This document shows positions 44,208-57,128 of a stretch of 64,000 bases of DNA, piece after piece. The notes under the pieces were generated by a model. That model was given only the letters and a program-made list of their open reading frames with translations. It made no database searches and was not told the DNA's origin. Within the stretch, counting starts at the first letter, position 1. Every line of letters starts with the position of its first letter. The position numbers and the translations under genes were made by a program. Origin of the DNA: Amblyomma americanum (lineage: Eukaryota > Arthropoda > Arachnida > Ixodida > Ixodidae). The stretch is taken from assembly GCF_052857255.1 (NCBI RefSeq), contig NW_027526485.1, positions 620,001-684,000 of the forward strand, read 5' to 3'.

Positions 44208-46262
44208 CGAATGTAGAGATAGTTGGTTCATGCTATAAAATTGAATGGCGCGAAGGGTTAAATCACTGGAAATACAAGGGCACAAACAGTGCCTCTTTCT
44301 GCCCTTCCTGGTTCCTTTGATCGTGTGTATCGGGGCGTTGAAATTTACCAGTTGCCTACTTATCACTTATCAGGGGCGACGGCACGCATTGTCATTGTCC
44401 CTGAGGAAGGCGCCTGCTTATTTCGACATAGCGCGTACACTTCTTCCAAGACATGGTTCACAGCATTGTGACGTTGCGTAATGGTGTGCATTTACGTCGG
44501 GGTTTTTCTTCACATTTTTGTGGTTCATCTAACGGGAAGAAAAAAAAAACAGTAGGCCCCCGCTAAAAATTCAGTAATAACGCGTGGTGTAAAATAATTT
44601 GTGAAATATCTGCAATTTTATTCTTAAGTAGTAAATAATTCCCCGAAACTGACAAACAGTATGTATTGCGCAAGCCCACTTCAAGGAACTTAAGAAGCCT
44701 CGGTTCCTGTCGCGGGAAATGCGCGATATATCTTAGGCTTGAGCGGCCATGGAATCTTGAATCCGTACACTCAAGCTTATCTCCAGCGATGCCAACAATT
44801 TTCCTACGCTTCAACACACCCTTCTCCGCTTCAGTAATAAATCGAAGCCTAAAAACGTATTTCCATATCCGATATTTAGATCTGGTAATGTTTTATCGAA
44901 GCCTACATATCATACTTCAAGCGCGTCAGTCGCTCGCCCGCTCTTTTTTTGTGAGAAACGTTGAAGGGGATTCAAAGGCTGCTCAGGAGATGCGTCTCTA
45001 ATATCAGGGATATGAGTAGTGAGGGATATCAAATATGTGGCACGTTTCATTCGAAAAGAACTGTAAAAGGCGATGAACAGCTCACAGGAAACTGTCATAA
45101 GTAGAAGAGCACTTCAGCGATAAAAGCAAAATACGCTTCCACGTAGACGCCTGTTCTGTCAACGATGGGCTTCGTACAGAGGCCCAAGCCTACAGATAGC
45201 ATACCGCGTCGCGCGTAGGCACAATACGTATAGAAACTTTTGTGCGATAATGTAAAATTTGAAAGTCTTAGAGCATCGCCATATTTTTCCAGATTGCCGC
45301 ATGTGTAGATGCGTATCATATATGAGTGCAGCAGGCGCACAGTGGGCTTAGGTGACTGTAATCAAGAGAAGGAAGGCAGTGGAAAAATGCTCGACAATTA
45401 TGCGGGGAGTGAACGCGGACGCATGAAAATTGTCAACTCATTTCCGATTTTTTTGAAAAAAAAAGTTCGGCTTTTATAGATATCTGAAAGTGGGCTTTTA
45501 CAATCATGGTATGTATATACGGCGGGTTCACAGCGATTGTCTTTGCAACTTTCAGTCATTTAAACAAATTGCCACTGTTGTTTACTTTGTTATTACTCGT
45601 TATTTTAGGAATACACACAACATCAAATGCTGCCGTTTTCTGAAAAACAGCCACGTTTTCATTCAGCATGACGTCGAAATCACTAATGTGGAGTCTGTGC
45701 ATGCCACGGTAGTTCAGCCTATGTACCTCTGTGCCTGAGAGCTTTCCTTTTTGAAAAAATGCAATACCATCGCACCCATGAGGACCGGTGGTAATTTCCC
45801 TGAACCGTGCCGTCCTGAACGCTAATTTGTAAATTCTCGGTGATTACCAACTTCCTTGCTGTAATGTATAGGCCTTATGGATGGAAATTCGAAAATGGAA
45901 GCAATAGCTTGTCGTAAAGGATTCAACAGCTCTTCAGCTGAGAGAAGAACGCCGGCGACGCGACGAACCATTCGTCTCTAAGCACCCACTAGTAAGTTTA
46001 GGGTAAGGAGATATTGCACTTTCGCCGCTATAGACCTATCCAGAAATTATACTGAGCAGTTTGTTGCTCCTAACGTAGTTGAGCATAACCCATTTAACGC
46101 CAACTGAAGATAGGAAACCAATTTAGAATCGATACTTTTCGTTATCAACCAGGATGCGCCAAGACGAGTGCAATACATAGGCTAATGACCACACGTTCAA
46201 CACCCTCAAATCAGACTGCAAATCAAACCACCCTTTCCCGAAAAAGGTTCCTTGAAATCCAG
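44208..46262. other. spacer of the inverted duplication, no gene recognised
   Basis: About 2 kb present once in the window. No domain, SINE or LINE recognised. Frames are at most 111 residues, without signature. Confidence 0.45.
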
Positions 46263-47262
46263 AAGTGTTGCTTGTTAGGCGAGTTGGTGATCCATGAAAA
46301 TAGAGCAGCGCGTAACAAAACAGGACACAAGGGAGAGACACGGAACGACACGAGCGCTAACTATCAACTGTTTATTTCTTGCTGTCGCTACGTATAAATA
46401 CATGAGCCACAACTCGAAACGAAAAACAAAAAAGATTGATGAGTCAGCCTTTCGCTGGTTTCCATCGTTCTAGATAGGAGAGCTCTTTAGCTGACAATGC
46501 CACTGATGCCACGCTCACACACTTGTTACCAGCACGCAAAATACTACGAGCCTCAATAATCTCTCGAACAATCTTATCATTGGGGCGGGTTATGATTTGG
46601 CTCTTCTTAAAAAGTGGCATGCACAAATTTGGAAGGTCCCGTTTCTCAGCCTCGACCTTGCAGTGACGACAGTGTTGGCTTAGGTGGCCCGATTTGCTTT
46701 CATTAACATTGTAGTCATGTTCTTTTAGCCTGCTATTCACACATCTCCCTGTTTGCCCAATATACTCATGGCCACAAGACAACGGTACGCGATAGACAAC
46801 ACCCTCCTCACAAGTGACAAATCGTTTCTGATGGTCTATTACACATCTTTTTTTCTCCTGGATACCGCACGGATTGGTCTTTTTGCAAAGCATAGACAGT
46901 TTTACGGGTGCTGAAAATACAACTTCAACGCCTGCTCGTTTTCCTAGTTTCTTTAGGTTGTGGGATGTATGATGAATGTAAGGGATGACAGCTACTTTCT
47001 TGCGATCCTGCTGTCCATTGGTACCTGCCTGCTTGTTGAACAATCGTGCTTTCTTTCATTTTTTGCAGCAGGCCTTCAGCCACAGAAACAATTAGTGGCC
47101 CAGGATACCCAGAATCAGACAGTCGTCTAATCTGTGATGCTAAGCATTCTTGCATCATGTGCTCACATGAGCTTTTGAGCGCATTTTTGTCAGGCAATAC
47201 TTGATAATGCCTCTCTTTACCAGTTTCGAATGCGCCGATACCGCTGGCAGTAGGCCTTTTTT
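46263..47262 (-). mobile_element. Penelope-like element, 5'-truncated, in the spacer
   Basis: Minus-strand PLE fragment with the end of the RT region (GYPGPLIVSVAEGLLQKMKE), a linker and a GIY-YIG endonuclease. Its non-coding end contains the terminal words AGCGCTCGTGTCG...CTCTCCCTTGTGTCCTG and ACCAACTCGCC at 46263-46275. The RT palm is missing. The upstream limit lies at an A run near 47255, close to the inner end of the right arm. Confidence 0.85.
46444..47197 (-). pseudogene. PLE RT tail and GIY-YIG endonuclease
   Basis: In the 199-residue frame 47043-46444: IPYIHHTSHNLKKLGKRAG and VEVVFSAPVKLSMLCKKTNP link the RT to the endonuclease. The nuclease has GVVYRVPLSC (81-90), the YIGQTGR motif (94-100), NSRLKEH (103-109) and a Cys/His cluster (C78, C90, CRHC at 125-128). 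The C-terminus ends in LSYLERWKPAKG. The preceding 90 residues (47197-46925) lie in another frame, so one frameshift near 47000-47040 separates them. GIY-YIG nucleases of this type are the integration enzymes of PLEs. Confidence 0.85.
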
Positions 47263-47308
47263 TTTTGCACGAGGTTCATGCACGAGGTTTTAGGTTGGGG
47301 CAACCTAA

Positions 47309-49084
47309 AAAGATTGACAAATAAGCCCCTGCTTACACCACTAACGTGCACAATGCTTAATGCCATCTGAAGACAAATGGAAAGGCCCGAAGGCAAGGAT
47401 TTATTTTTACCACCCGTATGTGGCGAAAATCGAAGAATGAGGGGGTGGGGGGAAGTTAGGTAGCGACCCAAGCCCAAGGGAAGTGGGCCGGGGATACTCC
47501 CCTGATCTCCCCTGCGACGTAGCGGAGAGGATAGGTTAAATGCGTGATGGGTATTGGGATGGAAATGGGGACAGCGAGTTTTTTGCTCTGACCCTTAATA
47601 TACCTCGACTCCATTACTGGCCTGCCTTCCAGGACAGGGAGGGCGTCAAGATGGCCCAATGGGGCGGCCCTGATGAAGGAATGCCCGACCATCCACCAAA
47701 CGCAACGGGCTCCGACCTCCGGAGACAGAAAAAACGAACCCGGCGTCGGCTACCTCGGGCCCCTTCATGACTTTCATGGTTTGTTTCGGACCTGCCAGCT
47801 ACTTGCTGTCGAGTGCTTTTCGCGGTTTTTCAGACACCATAGAAGAAGAATTACCGCAAGGCAATGTAAAGCCGGCTGCAGCATAGAATTTATTCGGCGA
47901 TCGCATATACTAAAAGAGAAGGCGAAACCAAATGGGTGCAGTTCAGTTGTTGAAGTCTGCCATAGCAACTTTTTCTTTGTGCGTATACCACTGGTGGACA
48001 AATTTGGATTCAGTAGCGTGCGCTCACATCGACGCGGTCAGCACACCCGTTAAGTCATTCAAAACTCGGTTTCGCAGGCTGCAGTACTCTAGCGCATAGT
48101 GCACGAGATCTCTTTGATATTCTACAATCTTTTTTTTTTAAATTGCTGTGAAAACAAATAACAGAAACTACGTTGCCGCCGAAAATACTGAATAGATTGG
48201 TCTCAACCACTTCTTCTACTTTCGTAATCGCACTGGGGTATAAAGAAAATACAGTCAACCTCATTATAGCGAAGACAATAGGGACCAGTGATTCCTTCAT
48301 GATAGCCGCAGATTCGTTATAGCCAGTGTTAGCCGAGCTTCCAACAAGAGTCGTCATTCCTTAGTTATTTCTCTTATGTCGATGTCAATACTTCAGCTAT
48401 CGTGAGGATGGACTGTACTACTACCCTAGCATAGGTATTCTTGGCTAATGATAGGACTCGGCGGGTTTCAAAATTCCTGGATTGCGCAAGTGGAAGGTGG
48501 AAAACCAGTTCGAGATAACGCGTATCTCTTATAACATTCGTTGAAGTTACTTCTTAACACACCCCATTTTAAACCTTGTTCTTACCTGTCTCAACATTTA
48601 TTCGCACAATATTTGTGTAAGCTGGCACGCGATGGCTGAATAACTTGGGTTTTAATATTGCCAATGTTAACACCCCACCCAGTGCTTACGTAGTCGTTGA
48701 CCAAATCGAAAGGCTTTTCTACTCTTGGTGTGATCCAGTACATTATAGAAATAAAAACGTCTGTATAGCATGAAATTTTCTCTTGTCCATCCACAGCGAA
48801 AAGAAAAACATAGGCGCGTTTACCTAACAGAAAAAAATGCGTGGTTTGATGCGGCTCACTCGACATCGGCTTCAATTATTGTAGTATCAACAAACGCACT
48901 TTTACTTTCACACCTTAAAGCAATGCGGGTTTTACGCACCCATTCATCACTTAGGTTCGAGTCACCGGTGCACTACAAAACTGTATGCGTTCTCCTCAAT
49001 TATTATTTTCTACAAGACTCGATATTTGTCAGCTTTTAATTTTATTCTCACTTTATTTCCGATAGGTGCAACGATTCAGGCAGT
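47309..49084. other. unassigned inner right-arm sequence
   Basis: Mirror of 42411-44188. No gene recognised. Confidence 0.35.
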
Positions 49085-49735
49085 CCCACTTGCGAACTAC
49101 GCGCTTCACAGTAGCGGGCAAGCTTTTACTGGTTCGGACGATGGCGACGGCGGTATTAAACATGATAATTATAGCGGGTGCACGCGAAAGAGCTTTGATT
49201 GTTTCTCTTACTCTTGCCGCCACAGGTTTAGAGCATGCATTGAGTTGACGGTAGAGTACTTCAAACACGAGTCATAAAATAAAATGATGACGCATGTTTC
49301 AGGACTCTTCCTCCGTTTTTTGCAGCCTTTTCCACGCAGTTCGTAACTGTGGATGTTATTTCTTCCTACAAAATTGCGCATCAACTCGAAGGCTCTAGGC
49401 CGCAAGTGGAACCCAAACGACGCGAAGGTAAGTGAGCTGTGAAAAGCTGCGGTACTCACACGTGGTCTCCTCAGAATTTCCTCCTTGGTGTCCTGGTCCC
49501 GCCTGGTCCTTCAGCTTGAATTGAGGGCTTCCCGACACTTAAAAGCCGCTCGAGCGCGTAACGGTTTCGGAGCGGCTGGGTACTCCTGCTAATGAGAACG
49601 GCTCGAATTTCCCCCCTCCTGCCACTGCAAGGTCACGCCCATGCTGCTTTGCATTTCACGTGTCACCGCCTACTGGGGTCCACACGAACCGAAATGTCAC
49701 GCTGCATGAAGGCTAACCTTAATTGAGCTATTTCC
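49085..49735 (+). repeat. uncharacterised interspersed repeat, right-arm copy
   Basis: Partner of 41760-42410 and, in the same orientation, of 19935-20640. It carries a splice-acceptor-like tract (TGTTTCTCTTACTC...CACAG ending at ~49226) and, about 200 bp on, a donor-like GAAGGTAAGTGAG at ~49424. The 20-kb copy keeps the first signal and has lost the GT of the second. Confidence 0.65.
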
Positions 49736-50574
49736 GAAATTTACCGAAGGGCCCATCTCTGTAAATACAGCACCTCAGTTTGTTCAAAAGACTTTTACAA
49801 GTTTTGTTCATATCGTTATTAAACTTTGTTTTCATGCTGAGCCGTTAATTTCGTCGAAAATTTCTTGCAAACAACCCTAGCCTGGAAAATGCTAGTGAAG
49901 CGTTAGTATAATTCGCTTCGCCAATGGGTCATGCTGTACAAGCCTGTTGCCCTGCACCTTCCACAGAAAAAAAAGGAAACTTTAAAGTATACTGCTTTTA
50001 TAAGCTCAAGTGATGTAATTTATTGGAACTAATTTTTTTATTTCTTCAATATTGATAAAAACCGATTTTCGGGCCACTATTAAGCAACTAGCTGCACATT
50101 GCTGGCGGTAGCTTGTCTGTCTTCTTTACATAGGTGCGGTATTCCCGCGCTGTATTATACGCATGCCTAGGGACAAGTGCACGTTAAGTTCTTTCTTGAT
50201 AAAATTCCCTGCTTGCGATGCTTTCTTTCAGCACACGCATTCCTTGATGAAGTACTGGGCGCGATACGTAAAAAAAACTGCTTTCAATACCGTAAGCCGA
50301 TTCCATAAAGAATTGTACTCCTGAAAAATATATCAGTTACAAGCCCGGGATACTCGATACTGTATCATGGATTCTAATCATGGGTCATGGATTATTACCT
50401 AAGTGAGAAACCTGAGTGAGAACTTGACTATATAACAATAAAGTCAAAGCTGTTCTTAACTATTTTCATTTGTTGGTGCAGCATTTATTCGATTGCCTCT
50501 GCCTTTGTCCTGTACTGAATAGCACAAGCTCCATGCGCTTCGGAAAGCCACAGTTATTTGCAATGGACAGTGAT
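49736..50574. other. unassigned right-arm sequence
   Basis: Mirror of 40921-41759. No gene seen. Confidence 0.35.
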
Positions 50575-50838
50575 TAACCGACGTTTGGAGCCGCCGCGGT
50601 GGCTGAGTGGTTATGGCGCTCGCCTGCTGGTCTGAAAGACGCGGGTTCGATCCCTGCCGCAGCTGTCGAATTTCGATGGAGGCGAAATTCTAGAGGTCCG
50701 TGTACTGTGCGAAGTCAGTGCACGTTAAAGAACCCCAGGTGGTCAAAAATTCGAGAGCCCTTCACTACGGCGTCTCTCATAACCTCAGTCACTTTGGGAC
50801 GTTAAACCTCCTAAACCATAAATAATAACAGACGTTTG
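50575..50838 (+). repeat. second tRNA-derived SINE family, right-arm copy
   Basis: Mirror of 40657-40920. A box TGGCTGAGTGG and B box GGTTCGATCCC near the start, with the core CACGTTAAAGAACCCCAGGT. It shares the same flanking duplications as the left copy, so the SINE was present before the duplication. Confidence 0.85.
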
Positions 50839-52229
50839 AAGCCAAACTTACTGCGTTCGAAGCTTGAAGAAAACAATCAAAGATAAAAGGGGCGCTTGTT
50901 TTTATTGCACTGAAGAAACCTTGATAATATATATTATTTTCATGTTACCTTTTCTTCACTGTATTAGATAACAGCACGTATTGAACCCACTGGTCCTGAA
51001 GAGTCACGTGATACGGCCGTGTATCAGCGAAGCCGATAAAAAGGTCATTTCGGTAGGAGCTGTAGAGCACGTTGGCGTGTTGCTTTTTGTGGCGGTGCAT
51101 TTTCCTAAAGAAATAGAATGAAGCATTGCCGCGTCGGATCCAGGCTCCTGTGAACTAGCACTAGCGCCTCTTGAGAATGGCTTGTCCGTCTGTATTGTCC
51201 TGTAGTATCGCAGTGCGTATTCCGCTTTTAACATATCCTTCAACCCTAAAACGCCGGTATGCTCTGGGCGCATTTGAACATCTTTTCTCCCACGTGAGTA
51301 TTTTTTTCTGCATGTGCCATGGAAACGTGGCTGTACTGGTAAAAACTGAAGCGGTTGATGCTGAATCTAATCCGAAAATAATGACTGTTAACGAAGTATG
51401 ACTCTATCGATGCGCTTTAATAACATAAAAATACAAAGTCCTTCCGCTGAGCTTTAGTCAGTAAGAAATTGGATGTACAAAACAGATGTCGGCCGAATTT
51501 CAGACAAAACTAGTTTCATGTCGGCTAAGAGAATGGTTATTCGAGGCAAGTCGCAAGCCACTTGTCAGTATCATGATCATCACATATCGCTTTAACCAAA
51601 GAAGAACTCACTGCTAGTGACCGGCCATGTGCTCTTCGAGGAGCTCGAAACCTGGAATATTTGCAGGAGTCGGGGAGTACAGTCAAGTCGAGTCGGCGAT
51701 TAGAGATAATTCAATCCCATACCATTGTGGCTATATCATTTGGAACCCCTCACCACGCACGCAGTTAAGGGATCTCGACATCCTGTTGACCAATTCAACA
51801 ACTGCTTCCTGTTTTCGGCTGTTTTATATCGTGTGAAGTGTGTTTCCAATCCTATTAGTTGTGCACCTTTGGCTTGAAACTAACAGTGACATAAAAAAAT
51901 GTTACCAGCGCTACAATCAATTCAGCATTTCTAAAAATGTGCATGCAGGTAGAATAAACAAGCGCGCCGGGTGCCGTCGAATGCTCGATGCCACGACGAA
52001 CATCCACCTTCTCATCATCAATGCATTACTTCGCTTTCAGATAGCAAAAAAAAAGAAAACACGAGCCTAGCACAAAAGAATGAAATTGCACATATCCTTT
52101 GCTCGCAGGGTGCAACCTGCCCTCACACAGGTTTCGAAAAATCGTCCTCTACATACCGCTGCCTGCTTAGCTACCGACCGCTCCAGTTACAAGTGTTGCC
52201 CTCGTACTGATAACGACCCAAGTAGCACA
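50839..52229. other. unassigned right-arm sequence
   Basis: Mirror of 39261-40656. No gene seen. Confidence 0.35.
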
Positions 52230-53205
52230 GCGTTTAGGGCCCATCTGGGCCCCATGTGGGCATCGTGGGCTTGGGAAACCCCTTTTTAACCCAGCTTGGA
52301 CCCTTGCGGGCATCATGTGGGCAAAGACAATTTGGGCTGGCCCATGACAAGCCACTTAGGGCCCCATATTGGTAATTTTGGGGCAATGTGGGCCCAAGCT
52401 GCCAAGTTCAGCACGCACAGGTTCCTTCCCGGCAATATTAGGGCAAACTTGAAAACGAGTTGGGCTCAGTGCAAAAAAACTGGGGCCAAGCCCAACTTGG
52501 GCAGCCCGCCTGTCCCGACAATTGGTCCAACATGGGCTTTAAAGGGGCTAAACTTGTTTTCATCCCCAAAAGAACCCGAATGGGGCCTTAATCGGCTATG
52601 ATCGGGCTGATTTGATGCAGAACTGGGCTATACAGAGAAACATGACGGGCAGCCCTAATTTGGACAGCCCATCTTGTGCCCAGCTTGGACCCTTGTGGGC
52701 ATCATGTGGGCAGACAATTTGGGCTGGCCCATGAGAAGCCAACTAGGGCCCCATATTGGTAATTATGGGGCAATGTGAGCCATGCTGCCAAGTTCAGCCC
52801 GCATATGTCCCTTGCCAGCAACAATTCAAACTTGAAAACGAGTTTGGCTCAGTGCAGGAAAACTAGGGGAAAGCCCAACTTCGGCATTCCGCCTATCATC
52901 CCATAGCGCTGGTCCACACCAAGTTAGCCCAAGCATATAGCTACCAAAGCGCCATGTATGTGTATTACATGGAAACATGCACCGGTTTGCCCCTCCAGAA
53001 CCCATGTGAGACCCGCAAGGGTATTAAGTGGGCCATGCAAGTTGGGCCTGCCCGCGTTCTTTCTGCAGGCAGCCCAGCTACTTCACCGAGACCCTATGCG
53101 GGTATTATAGGGCCTCAGCCCAGCTTGTATAGCCCGCGCAGAGCCCTTGTGGCATCCACTGGGGTATCACAGGGGCCGCCCAAGTTGGGCTTGCCTACGA
53201 TCATT
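52230..53205. repeat. GCCCAA/TTGGGC-rich tandem repeat block, right-arm copy
   Basis: Mirror of 38290-39260 with the same ~385-bp two-unit organisation. A few base changes and short indels separate the arms. Confidence 0.8.
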
Positions 53206-53699
53206 TAGGATGTTAGATTGACTGAAACACCAATTTGTAGCAAGCTCCTCGCTCAAACGCCAAAGTGCAAATTTTGTTAACTGTGTTTGCTTTGTATGGG
53301 GTAAGGAAATCATTTTGCATGCTATTTGCAGAATCCCGGCAGTTTGCAGGATCATGCACTAACTCTCCGCAAAGATGTTACATAACGGTCATATCTTCGT
53401 CAACAGTTGACACGGTAAGCCATTAAGTCAATGCACAGAATAATAATTCAGAAATCTGTAGCATGATCTCAATTCAGCTGTGATTTTTCAGTCTTTTCTA
53501 GTTGTCAACAAGACGTGTACTCCACTACTCAAAATTTTAATGAGCAATCAGAGCTGACAAAATTTGTGTGTTAAATATGCCGCAATGATAGCCCAGCAAC
53601 TGAACAAAAACAACAGATGAACAGAAATGGATAGGATGCCACTTGGGGTGGCGCAGATGATTACTGCTACTTTCACTGCAGCATGAGGTGTAATCTAAA
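53206..53699. other. unassigned right-arm sequence
   Basis: Mirror of 37791-38289. Confidence 0.35.
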
Positions 53700-54058
53700 A
53701 GAGTGCGGTGAGGGGCTAGTTGGTACGAAATTATGGAGACAATGAATAACCGCGCCAAAAGGACGGGACAAGAGAGAAGAATCACACGAGGCAAGCGCAG
53801 ACTAACAACTGGTTTATTGCACCAACGCCTCCTTCCTTCGGCAACAAAGCGCATGCGCACCAACCGCAAAGACAAAAGCCATAATCATCACGTCAAACCA
53901 AGAATCTCCAACCCCTCGCGGTACAGGTGTATGGAAGCCTGGCTAACACATTTGTCAGGCCCTAATCTCGTGATTTTTAGGGCTTCGATAACTTCACGCT
54001 CTTTTTATATGATTCTTCTCTCTTGTCCCGTCCTTTTTGCGCAGTTATTCATTGTTCC
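53700..54058 (-). mobile_element. Penelope-like element tail with inverted repeats, right-arm copy
   Basis: Mirror of 37437-37790, with facing repeats at about 53739-53784 and 54010-54055 and the short endonuclease C-terminal remnant between them. Confidence 0.7.
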
Positions 54059-56690
54059 TATAATAGCATGAGGTGCTTAGAAACACTGCTCGGCAGATGC
54101 TAATCAGATTAAGTAGATTATTACAAAAAAAATAATATAAGCATACTAAGCATGGCAAAATTGCAGAATGAACAGCTCAGTTTGCAGCACTCAATTGCAT
54201 GAAAATTAATGTTCTTAGAGGCTAGTTCACACCTTATATTCAGAATGTACTCAGTGATGTTCACGCAGTATAGAAAACGGAAATGTGAATCATATTATGT
54301 GTTAAAATTTATCCAAGAGAACCACTGTGACAGGTGTGCTGGAGGGTCCGTCTCTATATAGTTTAGGGCGGCGGAGACTGTAGAGTCCCCTACAAATTAG
54401 ACGAGTGCGACGCGGACGAAGAAAATAAGCTAAGAACCAGGTGTGAAACTGCTCTTATTTTCCTTGGCGCGTGGCTCCGCGCAGCCGGAGCTAGCGCGTG
54501 TTGCAAGCCGAGACGGCGCAACACTTATGATGGCAATTTAGTGCCGCTACACTGTCATAGATCGCAAGACAGCTAGCCATATTTCTCGAGAGCTGCTGGC
54601 GCCAAACTATATATTATACCTAAGTATTTACTTCCCTAACCTGGGTGTTTCAGTGAGTTTCTAGATTTGCAATGTGCAGTCTCCTTCAAACCATCAAGAA
54701 TATTAGAATAAGGCTGGCAATGGCATATCAAGGTAATGGCATTGCGAAGCAATGACATAGATGTGAACAAAAAATAAAGGAAAAGTTATAAAGACAGCAG
54801 CGAAACAATGATCTGTTTCTGCTGTATGCAAAATAAATATTATAAACAGTTGTGGCTTCTTAATAATGTACACTAGGTTCCTCAAAAAAACTTCATAAAT
54901 CAAGTTGTCTGCAATAAATAATTGTGAGAAAAAACAATAAATATGCTAACAAAAAAATTTTCAGGTCGCTTCTGTGTACAGTAGTTTGCAGTGAAGTTGT
55001 AATTGGTTAAAATTTTGGAAGGCCCAACTGCGCCACCAGGAAGGTCATTTTATTTATCGTAATTTGATGCTTTCTGAAGTGCTGAGCGGGTAATAAGATG
55101 CACAATGACGTCTCATGATGTAACATATGTATTTTCTAGTATGAATGGTAATGTACTGTAAGCTAGCTGGTACTGCATATTTGTACTCAGTCGACGAATA
55201 CGTGCTGAAGGTGGCGTTCGATATGGCAAATTCTGCATAGAAAGTTTCCTTCACAGTCATTCTTACAATGTAACAAATGGTAAGGCGCATCGACGGACCA
55301 CTTTCGCATTGGAAAGCACAAAACATAAAATGAAGGCATCATCATCGCGTTTATACATACTTTCATTAAAATTTCAATGTACAGGAAAGGAAACATATGG
55401 CTGGGGAAAATGAGGTTTTGTCTTGATCATTGCCTATGGTGACATGGCGGGAATAAATTAACACTAAAAGGATCTGTGAATTTCCACTTTGCCATAGTCT
55501 ACACTGCAAATTTTTATATTAACATGGCAGAAATACATGAAAAACTTTAGTCCCTCAAAAATTTGGCTGTACTTCGCTAAATTTGCTGCGCAGTGGAGCC
55601 AAACCAGGTCACAGATTAAAAATTAACTCAAGGGTGCATTTGCTATGAGCATGTGCTGGTCAGTTTGCAAATCATTGATTTTAGTCATCTCTTTCATGAG
55701 TAAATACTTCCCGGAAAGAAAAGATGGATCGAAGGAAGGCAGAAAGAGTGCAGGCTAGTTAATATGTGCAGTTGTCTTGCCTAACTACTATCCTCAGCGC
55801 TAAAGTTTGTCCGTGTATGTCAAGTAGTAGAAAAGCTTAAGATCGCGGGATGGAGTCCAGATATGGTAGCAGAATTTTTATAGAGGCAAAGTCCAATAGC
55901 AACCATTTGCCCTGCAATTTTGATGCACTTTATAGGGCTCCAGCTTGTCTTATCAGAAACACTTTACTACAATATCCTTCATAGACTAAGCATAATTTTT
56001 GGACTACCAAAGCTGCCCATATTACATATATCTGAATAGCATAAATATCATTCTATAATGAAAGATTACCACTTCAGATGGGGACGAAGAAATCCAGACA
56101 GGAGGTGCAGTAAAAAGATAACTGAATTTATTACCTTGATGAAAGACCCTCAAGTAGAGTTCATTTGAACATGTGTTCACTGCACTGGAATTAACAGAAA
56201 AACAAGAAAAATACAAGTGATATTGCTTTCTAAACACATAAGGCAGACTGCCACTGACATATCCCAACTCCTTTCGTGACAAAGTAATATATCGCTTGCT
56301 AAACAATCTTCACCTTCCCTATAATGTGGAAGGTTTTACAGATTTCACATTGTAAATAGGCGCCTCCGTACCAAGCAGATGTGTAGCACCGTTGGTCGGC
56401 TCAAACTCACAGTGCCTGCAATTTTGTGCCAGAAATCCACACGTTGTTAATGAATCAATGCCTGTGCTGTGCTCTCGGAGTCCATGATTTAAGCTCTGTC
56501 CTGAATACGCGTTTTTCAAGCATTAGGTTTGTTCTTCAGGTCTTGGTGTTGGCACGTTTGACTTGAGTGCAAGCCACGTGCTTCGTCAATCATGATAAGA
56601 TCTCCGGTCTAAAAAACATTTGGTGTTTATTCACTGCAGGCCGCGCATTATTTTTGTTGAAGAAACAAAACGTTCACGAGTGGCCACCAG
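54059..56690. other. unassigned AT-rich right-arm sequence
   Basis: Mirror of 34801-37436. No gene recognised. Confidence 0.35.
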
Positions 56691-57128
56691 TTCAACGTTT
56701 CTGAATGGGTGGTGTGTGGGCGAGGCGGCGGTAGTGGCGCAAAATTTTCGACTGTGATGCCATGCGATGAGATTTCCGTGGGACAAAATCTGGACGCTTT
56801 TTTGAAGGCAGGGAAGTTACGCCAACAGGGTGATTGAACACACCCTCACGGGCGGCTGTGTACGGGTGGATACTCTCGGCATGGGCAGCTGTTCCACGTG
56901 ATGTCATGATACAGTTGTTTGCAAAGTGTGGAATTTCACTCAATGACGAATGTGTTGTGGGCCGCAGCAGGGATGACAAGAGCACTACCAGTGAGGACAA
57001 CGACACAAGTGGGGAGCTTCTGGATAATAAATTTTCATTGTGGAACGTCCTTTTTTTTCTTTCGGGCATTAAATTTCGCGGCGGGGAGGTCGACTTACAT
57101 TCAAGTTGACTTACTACAGTAAACACGG
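56691..57128 (+). mobile_element. pogo/Tigger-like transposase C-terminus, right-arm copy
   Basis: Mirror of 34363-34800. The frame 56834-57109 reads continuously through AWAAVPRDVMIQLFAKCGIS, the acidic serine-rich tail and into the terminal region. This makes it slightly better preserved than the left copy, where the same block is interrupted upstream. The catalytic core is absent here too. Confidence 0.65.

Noticed and set aside
43443..48053. A 126-residue frame present twice with one residue change, which looked like conservation
   Set aside because: The two copies are the mirror arms of a recent duplication, so similarity says nothing about selection, and no domain is recognisable.
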